Shown: positions 1-10,634, counted from the stretch's first letter. The stretch: 64,000 nt of DNA from Hyphomicrobium sp. NDB2Meth4 (GCF_900117445.1 NZ_FPEJ01000005.1:124001-188000), one strand, 5' to 3'. Notes: a model not told the origin generated them from the sequence alone. Translations and numbers: made by a program.

Positions 1-1
1 C

Positions 2-211
2 ATCGTCATCATCCGCCGCTGCGACACCGCCGAGAACGGCGACATCGTCGTCGCCCTCGTGGAGCACGAGGAGGCGACCCTGAAGCGGCTGCGTAAGAAG
101 GGCACCACCATCGCCCTCGAAGCCGCCAATCCGGAATTCAAGACCCGCATCTTCGGCCCCGATCAGGTCGATATCCAGGGCCGCCTTGTCGGCCTGATGC
201 GCCGGTATTGA
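2..211 (+). CDS. lexA: LexA repressor, C-terminal part (cut by window edge)
   Basis: LexA is the SOS-response repressor, which cleaves itself when RecA is activated. Only the last 69 residues are here, read from base 2 to a TGA at 209-211. They match the end of the S24 peptidase-like domain: GDIVVALVE, then EEATLKRL, which carries the catalytic lysine of the Ser/Lys dyad, then RIFGPDQV and the terminal [11 protein letters not shown] typical of alphaproteobacterial LexA. The DNA-binding domain and catalytic serine lie left of the window. The gene converges on comEC with 34 bp between the stops. Confidence 0.93.
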   Translation: MVIIRRCDTAENGDIVVALVEHEEATLKRLRKKGTTIALEAANPEFKTRIFGPDQVDIQGRLVGLMRRY

Positions 212-245
212 TGCGCCGCGGCTGTCAGCCGACAGACGCGCGCGA

Positions 246-2408
246 TTAGTCGAGCGCAGCCGAGCGGGTCGCGTCCTCGTTGGTATCTTGCCGTCGAGGC
301 CGCGGCATCGACCACGGCCGCAGACCGCGTCGCGCCGCAACGGTGTCGACACGCACGCGCCCGTCGCTCTCAATGTAAAGCGCGTGCGGCCCCTCCCGCC
401 GCACCGCAAAGAAATCGACAACCACCTTCGGCCCCGAGCATCCCTTCGGGCTGACGATCGGCGCAATGAGGATGGTCGCGCGCCGGCAATCCTCGGCGAA
501 CGCCGCCGGATGCCGGGAGACCGCAAGCGCCATCCCCTTCACCTTAGCGCTGCAGCCGATCCCGTCGCACGCAAACCCGGAACTCTTCGCAGCCGCTTCC
601 AGCGTACGCCCCGTCCCATCGTACTCGAGCCAGCGCTCCAATTCGTACGATGACCGTCCCGCACCGACCGCCGACAGTTCACCGCCGTTGACGCGCGCGG
701 CAATTAGCTCTCCATCCCGCCCGATCAGCACGTCCGGCACCGGCAATGTCGGCGCCAGCGCGATCCCTGCGGCGATCGCCCCTAGGCCACCAATGCGCCA
801 TCGCGTCTGCCACAGCAGCAGCCACAGGCCGCCCAGCACCATCAAAAGGAACGCCGCAACCGGCATAGCCGGCACCGAAATCACCGCACCGGGAAGCTCG
901 GCGACGCGCTCGGCGCCCCACACCATCGCGTCGATGCCCCAGCCCATGATCCACAGCGGAACGGCTTCGAGACCCAGCGGCATCACCACGATACTCACCA
1001 GCGCCGCCGGCATCACGACGAGATTGCACACCGGCACCGCAATCAGATTGGCGAGCAGCGCATACTGCTGGCTCTTGTGAAAATGATACGCGGTGAACGG
1101 GGCCACCGCCGCGCTTGCAACCAGCGTCGACAGCACGATGCCGCCGATGAACATCCCAGCGCGCACCCAGCGCCGCTCCATCAGCGCCCGCCATCTTTCG
1201 CTCTCTCGCAGCGCCTCATAAGCGCAGATCAATCCCAGCACCGCCGCGAACGACATCTGAAACCCGACGTCGAACAGGCTCTCTGGAAAGGCGACGAGAA
1301 TGAGCGTTGCCGCCAGCACCACGTTGCGCACCGCCAGCGCCGGTCTGTCGAGCAGCACCGCCAGGAACATGATGGAAATCATGATCGCCGAGCGCACCGT
1401 CGCGAACGCCCCACCCGAAATCATCAGAAACCCGAATGCCGCTGCCATCGCCGTCGCCGCGGCCCACTTCTTGATCGGATAGCGCAGCGCAATGCTCGGA
1501 AACGCCGCCAGCATCAGGCGCACAATGAAAAACACCGACCCCGCCATGATCACCATGTGAAAGCCGGAGATCGACAGAATGTGCAGGATGCCCGAATCCC
1601 GGAACGCGTCATTCGTCTCCTCTGAGATACCGCCACGCTCGCCCGTGATCAGCGCCGTCGCGATCTCACCGCGCTCGCCCGGCAACGCCGCCGTGATGCG
1701 CGCGCCGATCATCTGCCGCAAGCGCTCGACGTGAGCCCACGCCCTGAGATCGAGCGGCGCTGCATCTGCGCCCACCATCGGCTCGACCACCGGCGTCGAT
1801 AGCGAGTACCCCACCGCCCCCAGCCGCGCGAACCACGCCTGCCGCCCGAAATCGAAATCGCCGGGCATCGCCGGCCCCGACGGAGGCATCAGCGTCGCGC
1901 GCGCACGCACCACCTGTCCCGGCTGCAATCCTTCCGGCACGCGGGGCACCGAAATGCGCACCCGCACCGGCCGCGCATCGGCGCCTAGGTCGCCGACGCT
2001 GATCGTGCGCAGCGTCAGCCGCTTGCCCCGCGTCACGCGCGGCTCGATCAGCTCGACCCAGCCGCGCACCTCGATGTTGTTGTGCTGACGCGCCAGCACG
2101 GGGGCCGCCACCGTCTCGACGCGCACCTTCGCCAGCGCGAACCCGAAGCTCGATGCCAGCAGCGCCGAAACGATGATTCGCTCGACCGTCCCCTGTCCGC
2201 TGCGCGCCGCCCACACGGCCAGGACGACCGCAAGCGGCGCCAGCGCGAGCAGCAGCGAAGGCTCGGAGGACAGCGAAAAATAGGTGCCGATGCCGCAGCC
2301 GATCAGCACTGGCCCCCAAGCGAACCAGCGCTCCTGTTCAACCTCCAGCTGGCGCGACAGCCCCCACAGCCCCCGGCCCGCCGATCCCTCGTCACCCGAC
2401 GCCGACAC
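246..2408 (-). CDS. comEC: ComEC/Rec2 family competence protein
   Basis: Multispanning inner-membrane protein of the ComEC/Rec2 family, the channel that takes up transforming DNA. The central competence domain carries the signature [16 protein letters not shown], and hydrophobic segments run through the middle of the protein. The N-terminal part contains the DUF4131-like region. The C-terminal extracytoplasmic part is short and shows no metallo-beta-lactamase motif. The frame is open back to a TTG at 2477, which leaves almost no room for gltX signals. I prefer the GTG at 2408 because AAGGGG lies about 6 bases upstream, giving 720 residues. The gene is divergent from gltX. The family call is secure; the start is not. 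Confidence 0.9.
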   Translation of the reverse strand: MSASGDEGSAGRGLWGLSRQLEVEQERWFAWGPVLIGCGIGTYFSLSSEPSLLLALAPLAVVLAVWAARSGQGTVERIIVSALLASSFGFALAKVRVETVAAPVLARQHNNIEVRGWVELIEPRVTRGKRLTLRTISVGDLGADARPVRVRISVPRVPEGLQPGQVVRARATLMPPSGPAMPGDFDFGRQAWFARLGAVGYSLSTPVVEPMVGADAAPLDLRAWAHVERLRQMIGARITAALPGERGEIATALITGERGGISEETNDAFRDSGILHILSISGFHMVIMAGSVFFIVRLMLAAFPSIALRYPIKKWAAATAMAAAFGFLMISGGAFATVRSAIMISIMFLAVLLDRPALAVRNVVLAATLILVAFPESLFDVGFQMSFAAVLGLICAYEALRESERWRALMERRWVRAGMFIGGIVLSTLVASAAVAPFTAYHFHKSQQYALLANLIAVPVCNLVVMPAALVSIVVMPLGLEAVPLWIMGWGIDAMVWGAERVAELPGAVISVPAMPVAAFLLMVLGGLWLLLWQTRWRIGGLGAIAAGIALAPTLPVPDVLIGRDGELIAARVNGGELSAVGAGRSSYELERWLEYDGTGRTLEAAAKSSGFACDGIGCSAKVKGMALAVSRHPAAFAEDCRRATILIAPIVSPKGCSGPKVVVDFFAVRREGPHALYIESDGRVRVDTVAARRGLRPWSMPRPRRQDTNEDATRSAALD

Positions 2409-2488
2409 CAGCCGCCCCTTACCCCACCTGCCGAGGCATGCTACATGGCCCGGAGACTTCCCGCATCCGAACGTCAATCGATAAAATC

Positions 2489-3931
2489 ATGAACAATCCG
2501 ACACGCAGCGCCGCAGCGCCGATCGTGCGCTTTGCCCCTTCGCCCACCGGCTATCTCCACATCGGCGGCGCCCGCACGGCCCTCTTCAATTGGCTCTACG
2601 CCCGTGGCCGCGGCGGCAAGATGCTGCTGCGCATCGAGGACACCGATCGCGAGCGCAACAATCCCGCCGCTGTCGCCGCTATTCTCGACGGCCTAAAGTG
2701 GCTGGAGCTCGATTGGGACGGCGAGGCCGTTTCCCAGTATGGCCGCGCCCAGCGCCATCGTCAGGTTGCCGAAGAGCTACTGGCGAACGGGCACGCCTAC
2801 CGCTGCTGGCTGACACCCGCCGAACTCGACAAGATGCGTGAGGAGGCCCAGGCCGAAAAGCGCCCGCTGACAATCCGCTCGCCCTGGCGCGACCGCGACC
2901 CAGCCGAGGCGCCCGCAGGCGTGCCCTACGTCATCCGCCTCAAGGCGCCGCGCGACGGCGAGACCGTCGTCGATGATCTGGTGCAGGGCCGCGTCGTGTT
3001 CCAGAACAAGGAGCTGGACGACCTCATCATCCTCAGGTCCGATGGCAACCCGACCTACAATCTCGCTGTCGTCGTCGACGATCACGACATGAAGATCACC
3101 GACGTGATCCGCGGCGTCGATCACCTCACCAACGCCGCGCGTCAGACCCAGATCTACGTTGCCATGGGTTGGGTGGTGCCGAGATTCGCCCACGTTCCGC
3201 TGATCCACGGACCCGACGGCGCCAAGCTATCGAAGCGCCACGGCGCGCTCGGCATCGAGGCCTATCGCGAGATGGGCTATCTGCCCGCCGCCTTGCGCAA
3301 CTATCTCGTGCGCCTCGGCTGGAGCCACGGCAACGACGAAATCATGTCGACCTCGCAGATGCTCGACTGGTTCGACGTCACCGACATCAACCGCTCGGCC
3401 GCGCGCTTCGATTTTGCGAAGCTTGAGGACCTCAACGGCCACTACATCCGCTCAACTGACGATCAGGAGCTGCTGCAGCGGGTCGAGGATATTCTTCCCT
3501 ACCTGCCCAATGGCACGCAGATCACCGAGCGGCTGGACGCCAACATGCGCGCCAAACTGCTGATCGCGATGCCCGGCCTCAAGGAGCGCGCCAAGACCCT
3601 CATCGAGCTGATCAACGGCGCCGAGTTCCTTTTTGCCGACCGCCCGCTGAAGCTCGACGAGAAAGCCGAAAAGCTGCTCGACGCCGACGCCCGCCAGAAA
3701 CTCGCTGCCATGCTGCCCAAGCTCGAAGGCGCAAGCCGCTGGCAGGCCGCCGATCTCGAGGCCATCGTCCGCACCTTCGCCGAGGAAACGGGCGCCAAGC
3801 TCGGCAAAGTGGCCCAGCCCCTGCGTGCAGCCTTGACCGGCAAGTCGGTTTCTCCGCCGGTTTTCGACGTCATGGCCGTGCTCGGACGCGATGAAGCCCT
3901 AGGCCGAATTCGCGACCACGCCCAAGATTAG
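2489..3931 (+). CDS. gltX: Glutamate--tRNA ligase
   Basis: Class I aminoacyl-tRNA synthetase that charges tRNA-Glu, in the cytoplasm. The HIGH motif appears as [19 protein letters not shown] near the N terminus and the KMSKS loop as [11 protein letters not shown]. The C-terminal half is the helical anticodon-binding domain. The frame is open to an ATG at 2438, but the extra 17 residues are not family-like. The ATG at 2489 starts at [21 protein letters not shown], gives 480 residues and matches family length. gltA follows on the same strand after about 280 bp. Confidence 0.96.
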   Translation: MNNPTRSAAAPIVRFAPSPTGYLHIGGARTALFNWLYARGRGGKMLLRIEDTDRERNNPAAVAAILDGLKWLELDWDGEAVSQYGRAQRHRQVAEELLANGHAYRCWLTPAELDKMREEAQAEKRPLTIRSPWRDRDPAEAPAGVPYVIRLKAPRDGETVVDDLVQGRVVFQNKELDDLIILRSDGNPTYNLAVVVDDHDMKITDVIRGVDHLTNAARQTQIYVAMGWVVPRFAHVPLIHGPDGAKLSKRHGALGIEAYREMGYLPAALRNYLVRLGWSHGNDEIMSTSQMLDWFDVTDINRSAARFDFAKLEDLNGHYIRSTDDQELLQRVEDILPYLPNGTQITERLDANMRAKLLIAMPGLKERAKTLIELINGAEFLFADRPLKLDEKAEKLLDADARQKLAAMLPKLEGASRWQAADLEAIVRTFAEETGAKLGKVAQPLRAALTGKSVSPPVFDVMAVLGRDEALGRIRDHAQD

Positions 3932-4214
3932 TTGCCCCGGCAATGCCCCCGCCAAGCCCTACGCTGAGTTGCGTAGGCGACGGGAATAGCTAGCGAATTT
4001 GGCAAATGGAGTTGCGCGCGCGGTATTGCCCAGGCAGTCTATGGTGCGCTGCGAAAATGGTGTAGCATCGCAGCAAATAAGTCGCCCGGCGTCTGAGCAC
4101 CGCCGAGGCGTCCCATAACTAAAATGCTCATAGGGGACGTTGTTTGAGAAGCTCGGGAGATCTTCACCTGCTCGCACTCAGTTCCCACCGCCGGGTATCA
4201 CAGGATTCCGCGCC

Positions 4215-5528
4215 ATGAACGTCCACGAAAAAGCGCCCACTGCCGAGACTGCCGCTGAGCTGACCCTGGAAGGCAAATCGTCCAAGATGCCCGTGCGTAG
4301 CGGCACCCTTGGCCCCGACGTGATCGATGTCGGCAAGCTCTACCGTGATACCGGATGCTTCACCTACGATCCGGGCTTCACCTCGACCGCAAATTGCATG
4401 TCGCGCATCACCTACATCGATGGTGACGCCGGCGTTCTGCTCTATCGCGGCTATCCGATCGACCAGCTTGCCGAGCAGTCGAACTTTCTCGAGGTTTGCT
4501 ACCTGCTCCTGCACGGCGATCTGCCGACCAAGGAACAGTTTGGCAGCTTCCGCACCACCATCACGCGTCACACCATGCTGCACGAGCAGATGACGCGCTT
4601 CTTCACCGGCTTCCGTCGTGACGCCCATCCGATGGCCGTCATGGTCGGCACTGTCGGCGCGCTGTCGGCGTTCTATCACGACTCGACCGACATCAACGAT
4701 CCCACGCAGCGGGCAGTCGCTTCCTATCGCATGATTGCGAAGATGCCGACGATCGCTTCGATGGCCTACAAGTATTCCATCGGCCAGCCGTTCATCTATC
4801 CACGCAACGATCTCGACTTCACCACCAACTTCCTGCAGATGTGCTTCGCGATTCCGTGCGAGCCGTTTGTCGCGAACCCGGTGCTGACGCGCGCGCTCGA
4901 TCGCATTTTCATCCTGCACGCCGACCACGAGCAGAACGCTTCGACTTCGACGGTGCGCCTTGCAGGCTCGTCGGGCGCCAATCCGTTCGCGTGCATCGCC
5001 GCCGGCATCGCATGCCTCTGGGGGCCCGCGCACGGCGGCGCCAACGAAGCGGCGCTCAACATGCTGCAGGAGATCGGCACCGTCGACCGCATCCCCGAGT
5101 TCATCAAGAAGGCGAAGGACAAGAACTCCGGCTTCCGCCTGATGGGCTTCGGTCACCGCGTCTACAAGAACTACGACCCGCGCGCCAAGGTGATGCAGAA
5201 GACCTGCCACGAGGTGCTCGACGCGCTCGGCATCCACGACGATCCGCTGCTGAAGGTTGCGATGGAGCTGGAGCGTATTGCTCTGCAGGATGAGTACTTC
5301 ATCGAGAAGAAGCTCTATCCCAACATCGACTTCTACTCCGGCATCACGCTGCGCGCGCTCGGCTTCCCCGTGTCGATGTTCACGGTGCTGTTCGCCATCG
5401 CCCGCACCGTCGGCTGGATCGCGCAGTGGAAAGAGATGATCGAGGATCCCGAGCAGCGCATCGGCCGCCCGCGTCAGCTTTACATGGGCTCCGCCGAACG
5501 CAACTTCGTCCCCATGGATCAGCGCTGA
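4215..5528 (+). CDS. gltA: Citrate synthase
   Basis: Type II citrate synthase, which condenses acetyl-CoA with oxaloacetate at the entry of the TCA cycle. Recognisable blocks are [20 protein letters not shown], the catalytic-histidine regions [20 protein letters not shown] and [14 protein letters not shown], the block [14 protein letters not shown], and [13 protein letters not shown] with the catalytic Asp/Arg region. The ATG at 4215 (MNVHEKAPT) gives 437 residues. An upstream in-frame ATG at 4140 would add 25 residues without family resemblance. ACAGGA upstream may serve as the ribosome binding site. The gene converges on lpxB. A 15-bp tandem duplication spans its stop codon. Confidence 0.96.
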   Translation: MNVHEKAPTAETAAELTLEGKSSKMPVRSGTLGPDVIDVGKLYRDTGCFTYDPGFTSTANCMSRITYIDGDAGVLLYRGYPIDQLAEQSNFLEVCYLLLHGDLPTKEQFGSFRTTITRHTMLHEQMTRFFTGFRRDAHPMAVMVGTVGALSAFYHDSTDINDPTQRAVASYRMIAKMPTIASMAYKYSIGQPFIYPRNDLDFTTNFLQMCFAIPCEPFVANPVLTRALDRIFILHADHEQNASTSTVRLAGSSGANPFACIAAGIACLWGPAHGGANEAALNMLQEIGTVDRIPEFIKKAKDKNSGFRLMGFGHRVYKNYDPRAKVMQKTCHEVLDALGIHDDPLLKVAMELERIALQDEYFIEKKLYPNIDFYSGITLRALGFPVSMFTVLFAIARTVGWIAQWKEMIEDPEQRIGRPRQLYMGSAERNFVPMDQR

Positions 5529-5544
5529 GTGGATCAGCGCTGAG
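5515..5544 (+). repeat. 15-bp perfect tandem duplication across the gltA stop
   Basis: The 15 bases at 5515-5529 are repeated exactly at 5530-5544. Because the unit is a multiple of three and contains the stop, the second copy repeats the last gltA codons (Asp-Gln-Arg-stop) in frame. This looks like replication slippage. Confidence 0.9.
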
Positions 5545-5591
5545 ACGGCGCACCGCAGCGATGCGCGATGAGGATCAAAGCGGCCGGTGGC

Positions 5592-6842
5592 TCATCGCCC
5601 CGGCCGCAATCCGTTCACGGCATAGTCCAGCACGATGTTCGCCGCTTCCGCGCTCGGCGAGGAGCCCTCGATCAGCATCTTGTGTGGGATGCGTGCAAGT
5701 GCCGTCACCTGCGCCTGCCGCTCCGGCGTCTCGCGCAGCAACAGCTCCAGCGCATCCGCAAGCTTCACCGGCGTGCAGTCTTCCTGCAGCAATTCCGGAA
5801 AAGCGTTCTCGCCCAGCACGAGATTGGCGAGCACGACGGATTGCACGTTGAGCAGAAACCGCAGCTGCGCCGCGATCCCATCGACCTTGTAGGCAACCAC
5901 CATCGGCGTGCCCGCCAGCGCCAGTTCCAACGTCACCGTGCCCGACGCCGCCAGCGCCGCATGCGCGAGCCGGAAAGCGGCGAACTTGTCTTCTTCGCCT
6001 TCCACCAGATGCGGCGTCACCGTCCATGACTGCATGTGCCGCTCGACGAGCGGGCGCACATGCGGCACCACCGGAATGATCACCTGCGGACGCACCCTGC
6101 GCTGCTGCAACAGCTCCAGCGCCTCGCCGAAAGGCTGCATCAGCCGCGTCACCTCGGACGCGCGGCTGCCCGGCAGCACCACGAGCGTCAGCCGGCCCGG
6201 ATCGAGTTGCAGCCGCTCCGCCAGCCCGGCTGCGTCCACCGCATGCATCCAATCGACCTTCTCGATCAGTGGATGCCCCACGTACGTGCACGGCGGCCCG
6301 CCAAGCCGCTGATGCGCCGCCGGCTCGAACGGCAGCAGCCCCATCACATGATCAACGTAAGGCCGCATCTTGCGCGCCCGCCCTGGCCGCCATGCCCACA
6401 CGCTCGGCGAGACATAATCGATGATCGGGATCGACGGCGCCCTCTTGCGTATGCGCTTGGCGATCGGATGCGTGAACTCGGGCGCATCGATGATCACGAC
6501 GGCATCGGGCTCCGCTGCTACCGCCGCATCGACCGTGCGATGCACGCGCGAGATGATGCGCGGCAATCGCGGCAAGATCGACAGCGGCCCCATCACCGCC
6601 ACATCGGACAAAGGAAACTGCGAAGCGAGTCCCGCTGCTTCCATCTGCTCGCCGCCGACACCCAGATAATGGATGCGCCCCTTGCAGCGCGCATTCAGCG
6701 CATGCATCAGCTTTCCGCCGAGCGCATCACCCGAGTGCTCGCCCGCGACGAGAAAAATGCGCAGGTCGTCGCGCCCGCCCGTGGGGCCGCCTTTTCCTGA
6801 CGTCGGGGCGCGCGCAGCTGCAGCGCGATCAGTAAGGCTCAT
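5592..6842 (-). CDS. lpxB: Lipid-A-disaccharide synthase
   Basis: GT19 glycosyltransferase that joins lipid X and UDP-diacylglucosamine to form the lipid A disaccharide at the inner membrane. Family blocks are LRIFLVAGEHSGDALGGKLM near the N terminus, IIDAPEFTHPIAKRIRK, YVSPSVWAWRPGRARKM, LPFEPAAHQRLG, VVLPGSRASEVTRL and ALAASGTVTLELAL. The length is 416 residues, slightly long because of about 25 poorly conserved leading residues. The start at 6842 overlaps the lpxI stop as ATGA, which suggests translational coupling. It is the last gene of the reverse lpxD-fabZ-lpxA-lpxI-lpxB run. Confidence 0.95.
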   Translation of the reverse strand: MSLTDRAAAARAPTSGKGGPTGGRDDLRIFLVAGEHSGDALGGKLMHALNARCKGRIHYLGVGGEQMEAAGLASQFPLSDVAVMGPLSILPRLPRIISRVHRTVDAAVAAEPDAVVIIDAPEFTHPIAKRIRKRAPSIPIIDYVSPSVWAWRPGRARKMRPYVDHVMGLLPFEPAAHQRLGGPPCTYVGHPLIEKVDWMHAVDAAGLAERLQLDPGRLTLVVLPGSRASEVTRLMQPFGEALELLQQRRVRPQVIIPVVPHVRPLVERHMQSWTVTPHLVEGEEDKFAAFRLAHAALAASGTVTLELALAGTPMVVAYKVDGIAAQLRFLLNVQSVVLANLVLGENAFPELLQEDCTPVKLADALELLLRETPERQAQVTALARIPHKMLIEGSSPSAEAANIVLDYAVNGLRPGR

Positions 6843-8143
6843 GACGCACTATCCTGCCGCGGCGCGGCGATGAGAAACAGTTTGTGGCGCTCGGCCGTCT
6901 CGATCCCGTGCGCCAGATCGATCATTGAGCAGCCGGCAACCGCAACGCCGGCCATATGCGCCGCCGCCGCCGCCGTCAGCACTGAAACGATATCGGCGGC
7001 AACCACGCTGCTAACCACAACCATAGCCGAACGCTTGCTCCACCGCCGTCGTCCCCACTGCCTCAGATTGCCCGCACGCGCGATGAGTGCAGCAACGCCT
7101 TCGTCACTCTCGATCGCCAGAACATGCCCGCGATCTATGACAGTGCCACCGCTGTGGCACAGCGGCGCCAGGGCATCCAACAGCTCGGCGCCACGCACCG
7201 CGTCCTCAAGCTGCACGGCTGTCGGTCGAACAATACCCACCGTCGAAAAATGCCAGCGCGAGGACCTCGCCAAACCCGGCGCAACATCGCCGGCTCTCCT
7301 GTCAGCGGCCCCAACGACGAACATTCCTTCGGCATCCGCACTGCGAATGAGTTCCGCGCGCTCTAGCGACAGCGCACCACCCGCGAGCACCGCAATCCCC
7401 GAAAGCCCGGCGGCTGCAGCAGCCGAAACGCTGCGCGGCCCAATCGCCGGCATGTCGACGCGCATCTCCTGCCCCGGCTTCGGCCGCTTGACGAGCACCC
7501 CCGTGCGCAGAGAGACATCGCGTCCCGCCGATATTCGCTGCAGACCGAGCCGCGCCAACATCGCATCGGTGTTCTCGGCGCCCTCGATGGCTTCGACGCG
7601 CCCATCCGCCACCACCACGGCCTGTCCCACATCGAACGGCCCTAAGGCGCGCACCAAGGCAAAGCCCAGGTCGATGTCGCGCTGATCGCTGGCGCTCGCC
7701 GCGTGCGCACCGAGCGCCCCCTCGCCCACCACCAGGGACGGCGCCACCTGCGCCGGCGAGACGACCTTGAACCCCTTGCCTTCGAAGAAGCGGACCACGC
7801 GCGTCAGCACGCTGTCGTCGCCGCCCGAAGTCACGATGCGCACGATCGCTGGCAGATTGAGGAAGAAACCCAAGTCAGGGCGGATTCGCGTCAGATCAGG
7901 CCGACGCACCGCGCCCGCGATCACCACCTCGGTCGTACCGGCATTGCGCAGCGCGCGCAGCAGCGCACCGAACTGCGCCCATCCAACGTGCGTAACTGGA
8001 ATGCCGGCCAGATCGCGGTCGAACTCGCCGTCGATGGCAACGACGTGCACCGCCGCACCGCTCGCCCGCACATGCTCCGCAACCTCGCGCGGCAGACTGC
8101 CTCCGCCCGCTACGATGCCGACCACGCGCGGCGGCCCTGCCAT
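6839..8143 (-). CDS. lpxI: LpxI-type UDP-2,3-diacylglucosamine pyrophosphatase with duplicated C-terminal domain
   Basis: LpxI (DUF1009) replaces LpxH in many alphaproteobacteria and releases lipid X from UDP-diacylglucosamine. Residues 1-290 form a normal LpxI: a Rossmann-like N-terminal part with GIVAGGGSLPREVAEH, then the catalytic domain with GVLVKRPKPGQEMRVDMPAIG. D230 in RVDMPAIG corresponds to the catalytic aspartate region known from Caulobacter LpxI. The protein is 434 residues against about 280 for the family. Residues 306-427 look like a second, diverged copy of the C-terminal domain (TVIDRGHVLAIESDEG, RAGNLRQW) that lacks the RVDMPAIG motif. The position between lpxA and lpxB fits the role. 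Confidence 0.9.
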   Translation of the reverse strand: MAGPPRVVGIVAGGGSLPREVAEHVRASGAAVHVVAIDGEFDRDLAGIPVTHVGWAQFGALLRALRNAGTTEVVIAGAVRRPDLTRIRPDLGFFLNLPAIVRIVTSGGDDSVLTRVVRFFEGKGFKVVSPAQVAPSLVVGEGALGAHAASASDQRDIDLGFALVRALGPFDVGQAVVVADGRVEAIEGAENTDAMLARLGLQRISAGRDVSLRTGVLVKRPKPGQEMRVDMPAIGPRSVSAAAAAGLSGIAVLAGGALSLERAELIRSADAEGMFVVGAADRRAGDVAPGLARSSRWHFSTVGIVRPTAVQLEDAVRGAELLDALAPLCHSGGTVIDRGHVLAIESDEGVAALIARAGNLRQWGRRRWSKRSAMVVVSSVVAADIVSVLTAAAAAHMAGVAVAGCSMIDLAHGIETAERHKLFLIAAPRQDSAS

Positions 8144-8146
8144 GAT

Positions 8147-8944
8147 CTAGGCCTCGGTCGCTTCTTTCGGCGTGCACAAGGAGCGCTTTCCGCCGACGCG
8201 GATGAACGCGATGATCTCCTGCACGATTGGGTGATCGGCGAACTCCTGCGCCACGTCCGCGGTGCGCTCCGCCAAAGTCCCCTCGGCAGCAAAAAGCGCG
8301 CGATAGGCCCGCCGCAGATCGTGGATGTTGTCTCGCGAGAACCCTCGCCGCTGCAGCCCCACGATGTTGAGCCCGGAAAGATGCGCGCGGTTGCCAAGCG
8401 CCATGCCGTACGGGATGAGATCGTTCTCGAGCCCCGACATGCCGCCGAGGAACGAGTGCGCCCCGACGCGCGCAAACTGGATCACCGCCGCGCCGCCACC
8501 GATGATCGCGAAGTCGCCCACGGCGCAATGCCCAGCCAGCATCACGTTGTTGGAGAACACGACGTTGTTGCCGACGTGGCAGTCGTGCCCGACGTGCGAA
8601 TTGGCCAGGAACGCGCAGCGGTCGCCAACCGTCGTCGTCATGCCGCCGCCTTCGGTGCCGGGGTTCATCGTCACCCCTTCGCGGATCAGGCAGTCGGCGC
8701 CAATCGATAGCGTCGAAGCTTCGCCGTGAAACTTGAGGTCCTGCGGCTGATGCCCGATCGAAGCGAACGGAAAAATCTTTGTACGCTCACCGATCGTCGT
8801 GCGGCCGGCAACGACCACATGGCTCATCAGCTCGACTCCGTCGCAGAGCGTGACGTCCGCCCCGACGACGCAATAGGGCCCGATCTTGACGCCGTCGCCG
8901 ATTTTGGCGCCGGCCTCGATCACAGCAGTGGGATGGGCAGTCAT
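8147..8944 (-). CDS. lpxA: Acyl-ACP--UDP-N-acetylglucosamine O-acyltransferase
   Basis: First step of lipid A synthesis, carried out by a trimeric left-handed beta-helix enzyme. Hexapeptide repeats run from MTAHPTAVIEAGAKIGDGVK onward. The catalytic histidine lies in NSHVGHDCHVGNNVVFSNN, and the C-terminal helical domain includes GLNIVGLQRRGFSRDNI. The ATG at 8944 matches the usual family start and sits one base after the fabZ stop. An ATG at 8953 would add three residues and overlap fabZ. The length is 265 residues. Confidence 0.95.
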   Translation of the reverse strand: MTAHPTAVIEAGAKIGDGVKIGPYCVVGADVTLCDGVELMSHVVVAGRTTIGERTKIFPFASIGHQPQDLKFHGEASTLSIGADCLIREGVTMNPGTEGGGMTTTVGDRCAFLANSHVGHDCHVGNNVVFSNNVMLAGHCAVGDFAIIGGGAAVIQFARVGAHSFLGGMSGLENDLIPYGMALGNRAHLSGLNIVGLQRRGFSRDNIHDLRRAYRALFAAEGTLAERTADVAQEFADHPIVQEIIAFIRVGGKRSLCTPKEATEA

Positions 8945-8945
8945 C

Positions 8946-9467
8946 TCACCCATTTTTCGTCGATGCGCTGGCTGCGAAGGCGCGGGCCTCTGCGGTGTCG
9001 GCGAGCATGGCGCTCACTTCCGCCTCGGCCACCGTCTTGCCGTCGACTTTCGCATCGCCGAAGAAGCGCCACACGCGCCCGCGGTTACGGATCTTGCGCA
9101 CGTGATAGTGGATCTGATCGCCCGGCAGCACCGGCTTGCGGAACTTCGCGCGGTCGATGCTCATGAAGTAGACGAGTTCGGCCACATAATCCTCGCCCAG
9201 GCTGTGCACGCACAGAGCACCCGCCGTCTGCGCCAGACCCTCGATGATCAGCACGCCCGGCATCACCGGGTACTGCGGGAAGTGACCCTGAAAGAACGGC
9301 TCGTTGATGGTCACGTTCTTGACGCCGACGCAGCTCCTGTCGCCATCCATGTCGTAGATGCGGTCGAGCATCAGGAACGGATAGCGGTGCGGCAGCAGGC
9401 TTAGCACCCGCGCGATATCCGCGGTCGCAAGCGCCGTCGTTGCTTTGGCTTCGCCCATATCGTTCAT
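8946..9467 (-). CDS. fabZ: 3-hydroxyacyl-[ACP] dehydratase FabZ
   Basis: Hot-dog-fold dehydratase of type II fatty acid synthesis, placed as usual between lpxD and lpxA so that it competes for the same hydroxyacyl-ACP pool. Key blocks are [14 protein letters not shown], and [19 protein letters not shown] with the catalytic His and Glu. The length is 173 residues, with a non-conserved C-terminal tail of about 15 residues. The start at 9467 has AGGG a few bases upstream. The stop is one base before the preferred lpxA ATG. Confidence 0.96.
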   Translation of the reverse strand: MNDMGEAKATTALATADIARVLSLLPHRYPFLMLDRIYDMDGDRSCVGVKNVTINEPFFQGHFPQYPVMPGVLIIEGLAQTAGALCVHSLGEDYVAELVYFMSIDRAKFRKPVLPGDQIHYHVRKIRNRGRVWRFFGDAKVDGKTVAEAEVSAMLADTAEARAFAASASTKNG

Positions 9468-9519
9468 TTCTTCGACCCTCTAACCCTTCGGCGCCGTGCG
9501 CGCCGGACACATACCCGCT

Positions 9520-10563
9520 TTAACCTTCGTCGGCACCGTCCTTCTCGCCGCGCTTTACCGCGCGGGCAAGAAAGGCAATCTCGCGCCCCCACTGCGTGAG
9601 GGACCTGGCCGGCGTTCCGCCGACCCGGGCACGCGCTGGCACATCCTTGGACGGGTGGCTAGCACCGGCGACCTGCGCTCCCGAACCGATCTTGATGTGA
9701 CCGACCGATCCGGACTGGCCGCCCATGACGACGAAATCGCCCAGCTCCGTGGAGCCGGAGATACCAACTTGGGCAACAATCACGCAATGCCGCCCGATGA
9801 CGACGTTGTGCCCGATCTGCACCAAATTATCAATTTTGCTGCCTTCTCCTATGATGGTGTCCTTAAGAGCCCCCCGGTCGATCGTCGAATTGGCGCCGAT
9901 TTCCACGTCATCCTGGATCAACACCCGGCCAATTTGCGGCACTTTGAAATGCCCGCTGGGGCCCATGGCAAAGCCGAAGCCGTCCTGACCGATCCGCGCA
10001 CCGGCATGGATAATGACCCGGTCACCAATAAGTGTATGCACCACCGTCGCCAGCGAGCCGACGTAGCTGTCCCGACCGATACAAACCCGGTAACCGATCA
10101 CAGCTCCGGCGCATATGCGCGTCCCCCGGCCGATCCTGGCTTCTGGACCGATAACCGCGCCGGCCTCGACGACCACCCCTTCTTCGAGTTCGGCGGTTGG
10201 ATCGACCCCGTGTCGCGCCCCCAGAGCCCCCTGCGAGAAGCGTGAATCCGGATAGAACAGCGCTAGCGCCCGCGCAAAGCCGCGGTAGGGATCGGCCGTC
10301 ACGAGCCGCGCCGTCGTATCGGGCACCCGCGACTCGAACGCTGACGTCACCAAGCACGCGCCCGCATGCGTCGCCTTCAGCTGATCGGCGTACTTCCGGT
10401 TATTGAAGAATGAGATTTCGCGCGCCCCAGCGTCCGTCAGCGTGCGCACGTCTTGGATCAGGCTGGCAGGGTCGGCCCCTCGGCCAAGTTCCGCTGCTGT
10501 CGCCTTGGCAATTTCCGCCAGCGAGAACGGCCCAACCCGATTGAAAAATCCGGGATGTTCCAT
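9520..10563 (-). CDS. lpxD: UDP-3-O-(3-hydroxyacyl)glucosamine N-acyltransferase
   Basis: Third step of lipid A synthesis, adding the N-linked hydroxyacyl chain. The N-terminal uridine-binding domain (about residues 1-110, with GAREISFFNNRKYADQL) is followed by hexapeptide repeats of the left-handed beta helix. The catalytic histidine is in KIDNLVQIGHNVVIGRHC. The C terminus GTPARSLTQWGREIAFLARA is typical. The length is 347 residues, normal for the family. About 110 bp containing two hairpins separate it from bamA upstream. Confidence 0.96.
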   Translation of the reverse strand: MEHPGFFNRVGPFSLAEIAKATAAELGRGADPASLIQDVRTLTDAGAREISFFNNRKYADQLKATHAGACLVTSAFESRVPDTTARLVTADPYRGFARALALFYPDSRFSQGALGARHGVDPTAELEEGVVVEAGAVIGPEARIGRGTRICAGAVIGYRVCIGRDSYVGSLATVVHTLIGDRVIIHAGARIGQDGFGFAMGPSGHFKVPQIGRVLIQDDVEIGANSTIDRGALKDTIIGEGSKIDNLVQIGHNVVIGRHCVIVAQVGISGSTELGDFVVMGGQSGSVGHIKIGSGAQVAGASHPSKDVPARARVGGTPARSLTQWGREIAFLARAVKRGEKDGADEG

Positions 10564-10570
10564 GCCTTAC

Positions 10571-10634
10571 GCCGCCTTCGCGGCGCCTCCTCCAATATGT
10601 GACGCTTCTCCTGCGCGGAGCCGCTGCTCCGCGC
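10571..10634. other. Two hairpins between bamA and lpxD
   Basis: GCCGC(10571-10575)/GCGGC(10580-10584) and GCGCGGAG(10613-10620)/CTCCGCGC(10627-10634) form perfect stems. No T tract follows on the reverse strand, so they look more like RNA processing or stabilising hairpins than a classical terminator. Confidence 0.5.

Noticed and set aside
3959-4177. 72-codon reverse open frame between gltX and gltA
   Set aside because: It has no family resemblance and no ribosome site; the stretch is better explained as gltA upstream region.
4164-5237. Long reverse open frame opposite gltA
   Set aside because: It is a high-GC shadow of the citrate synthase codon pattern, rich in Arg, Ala and Val with no domain.
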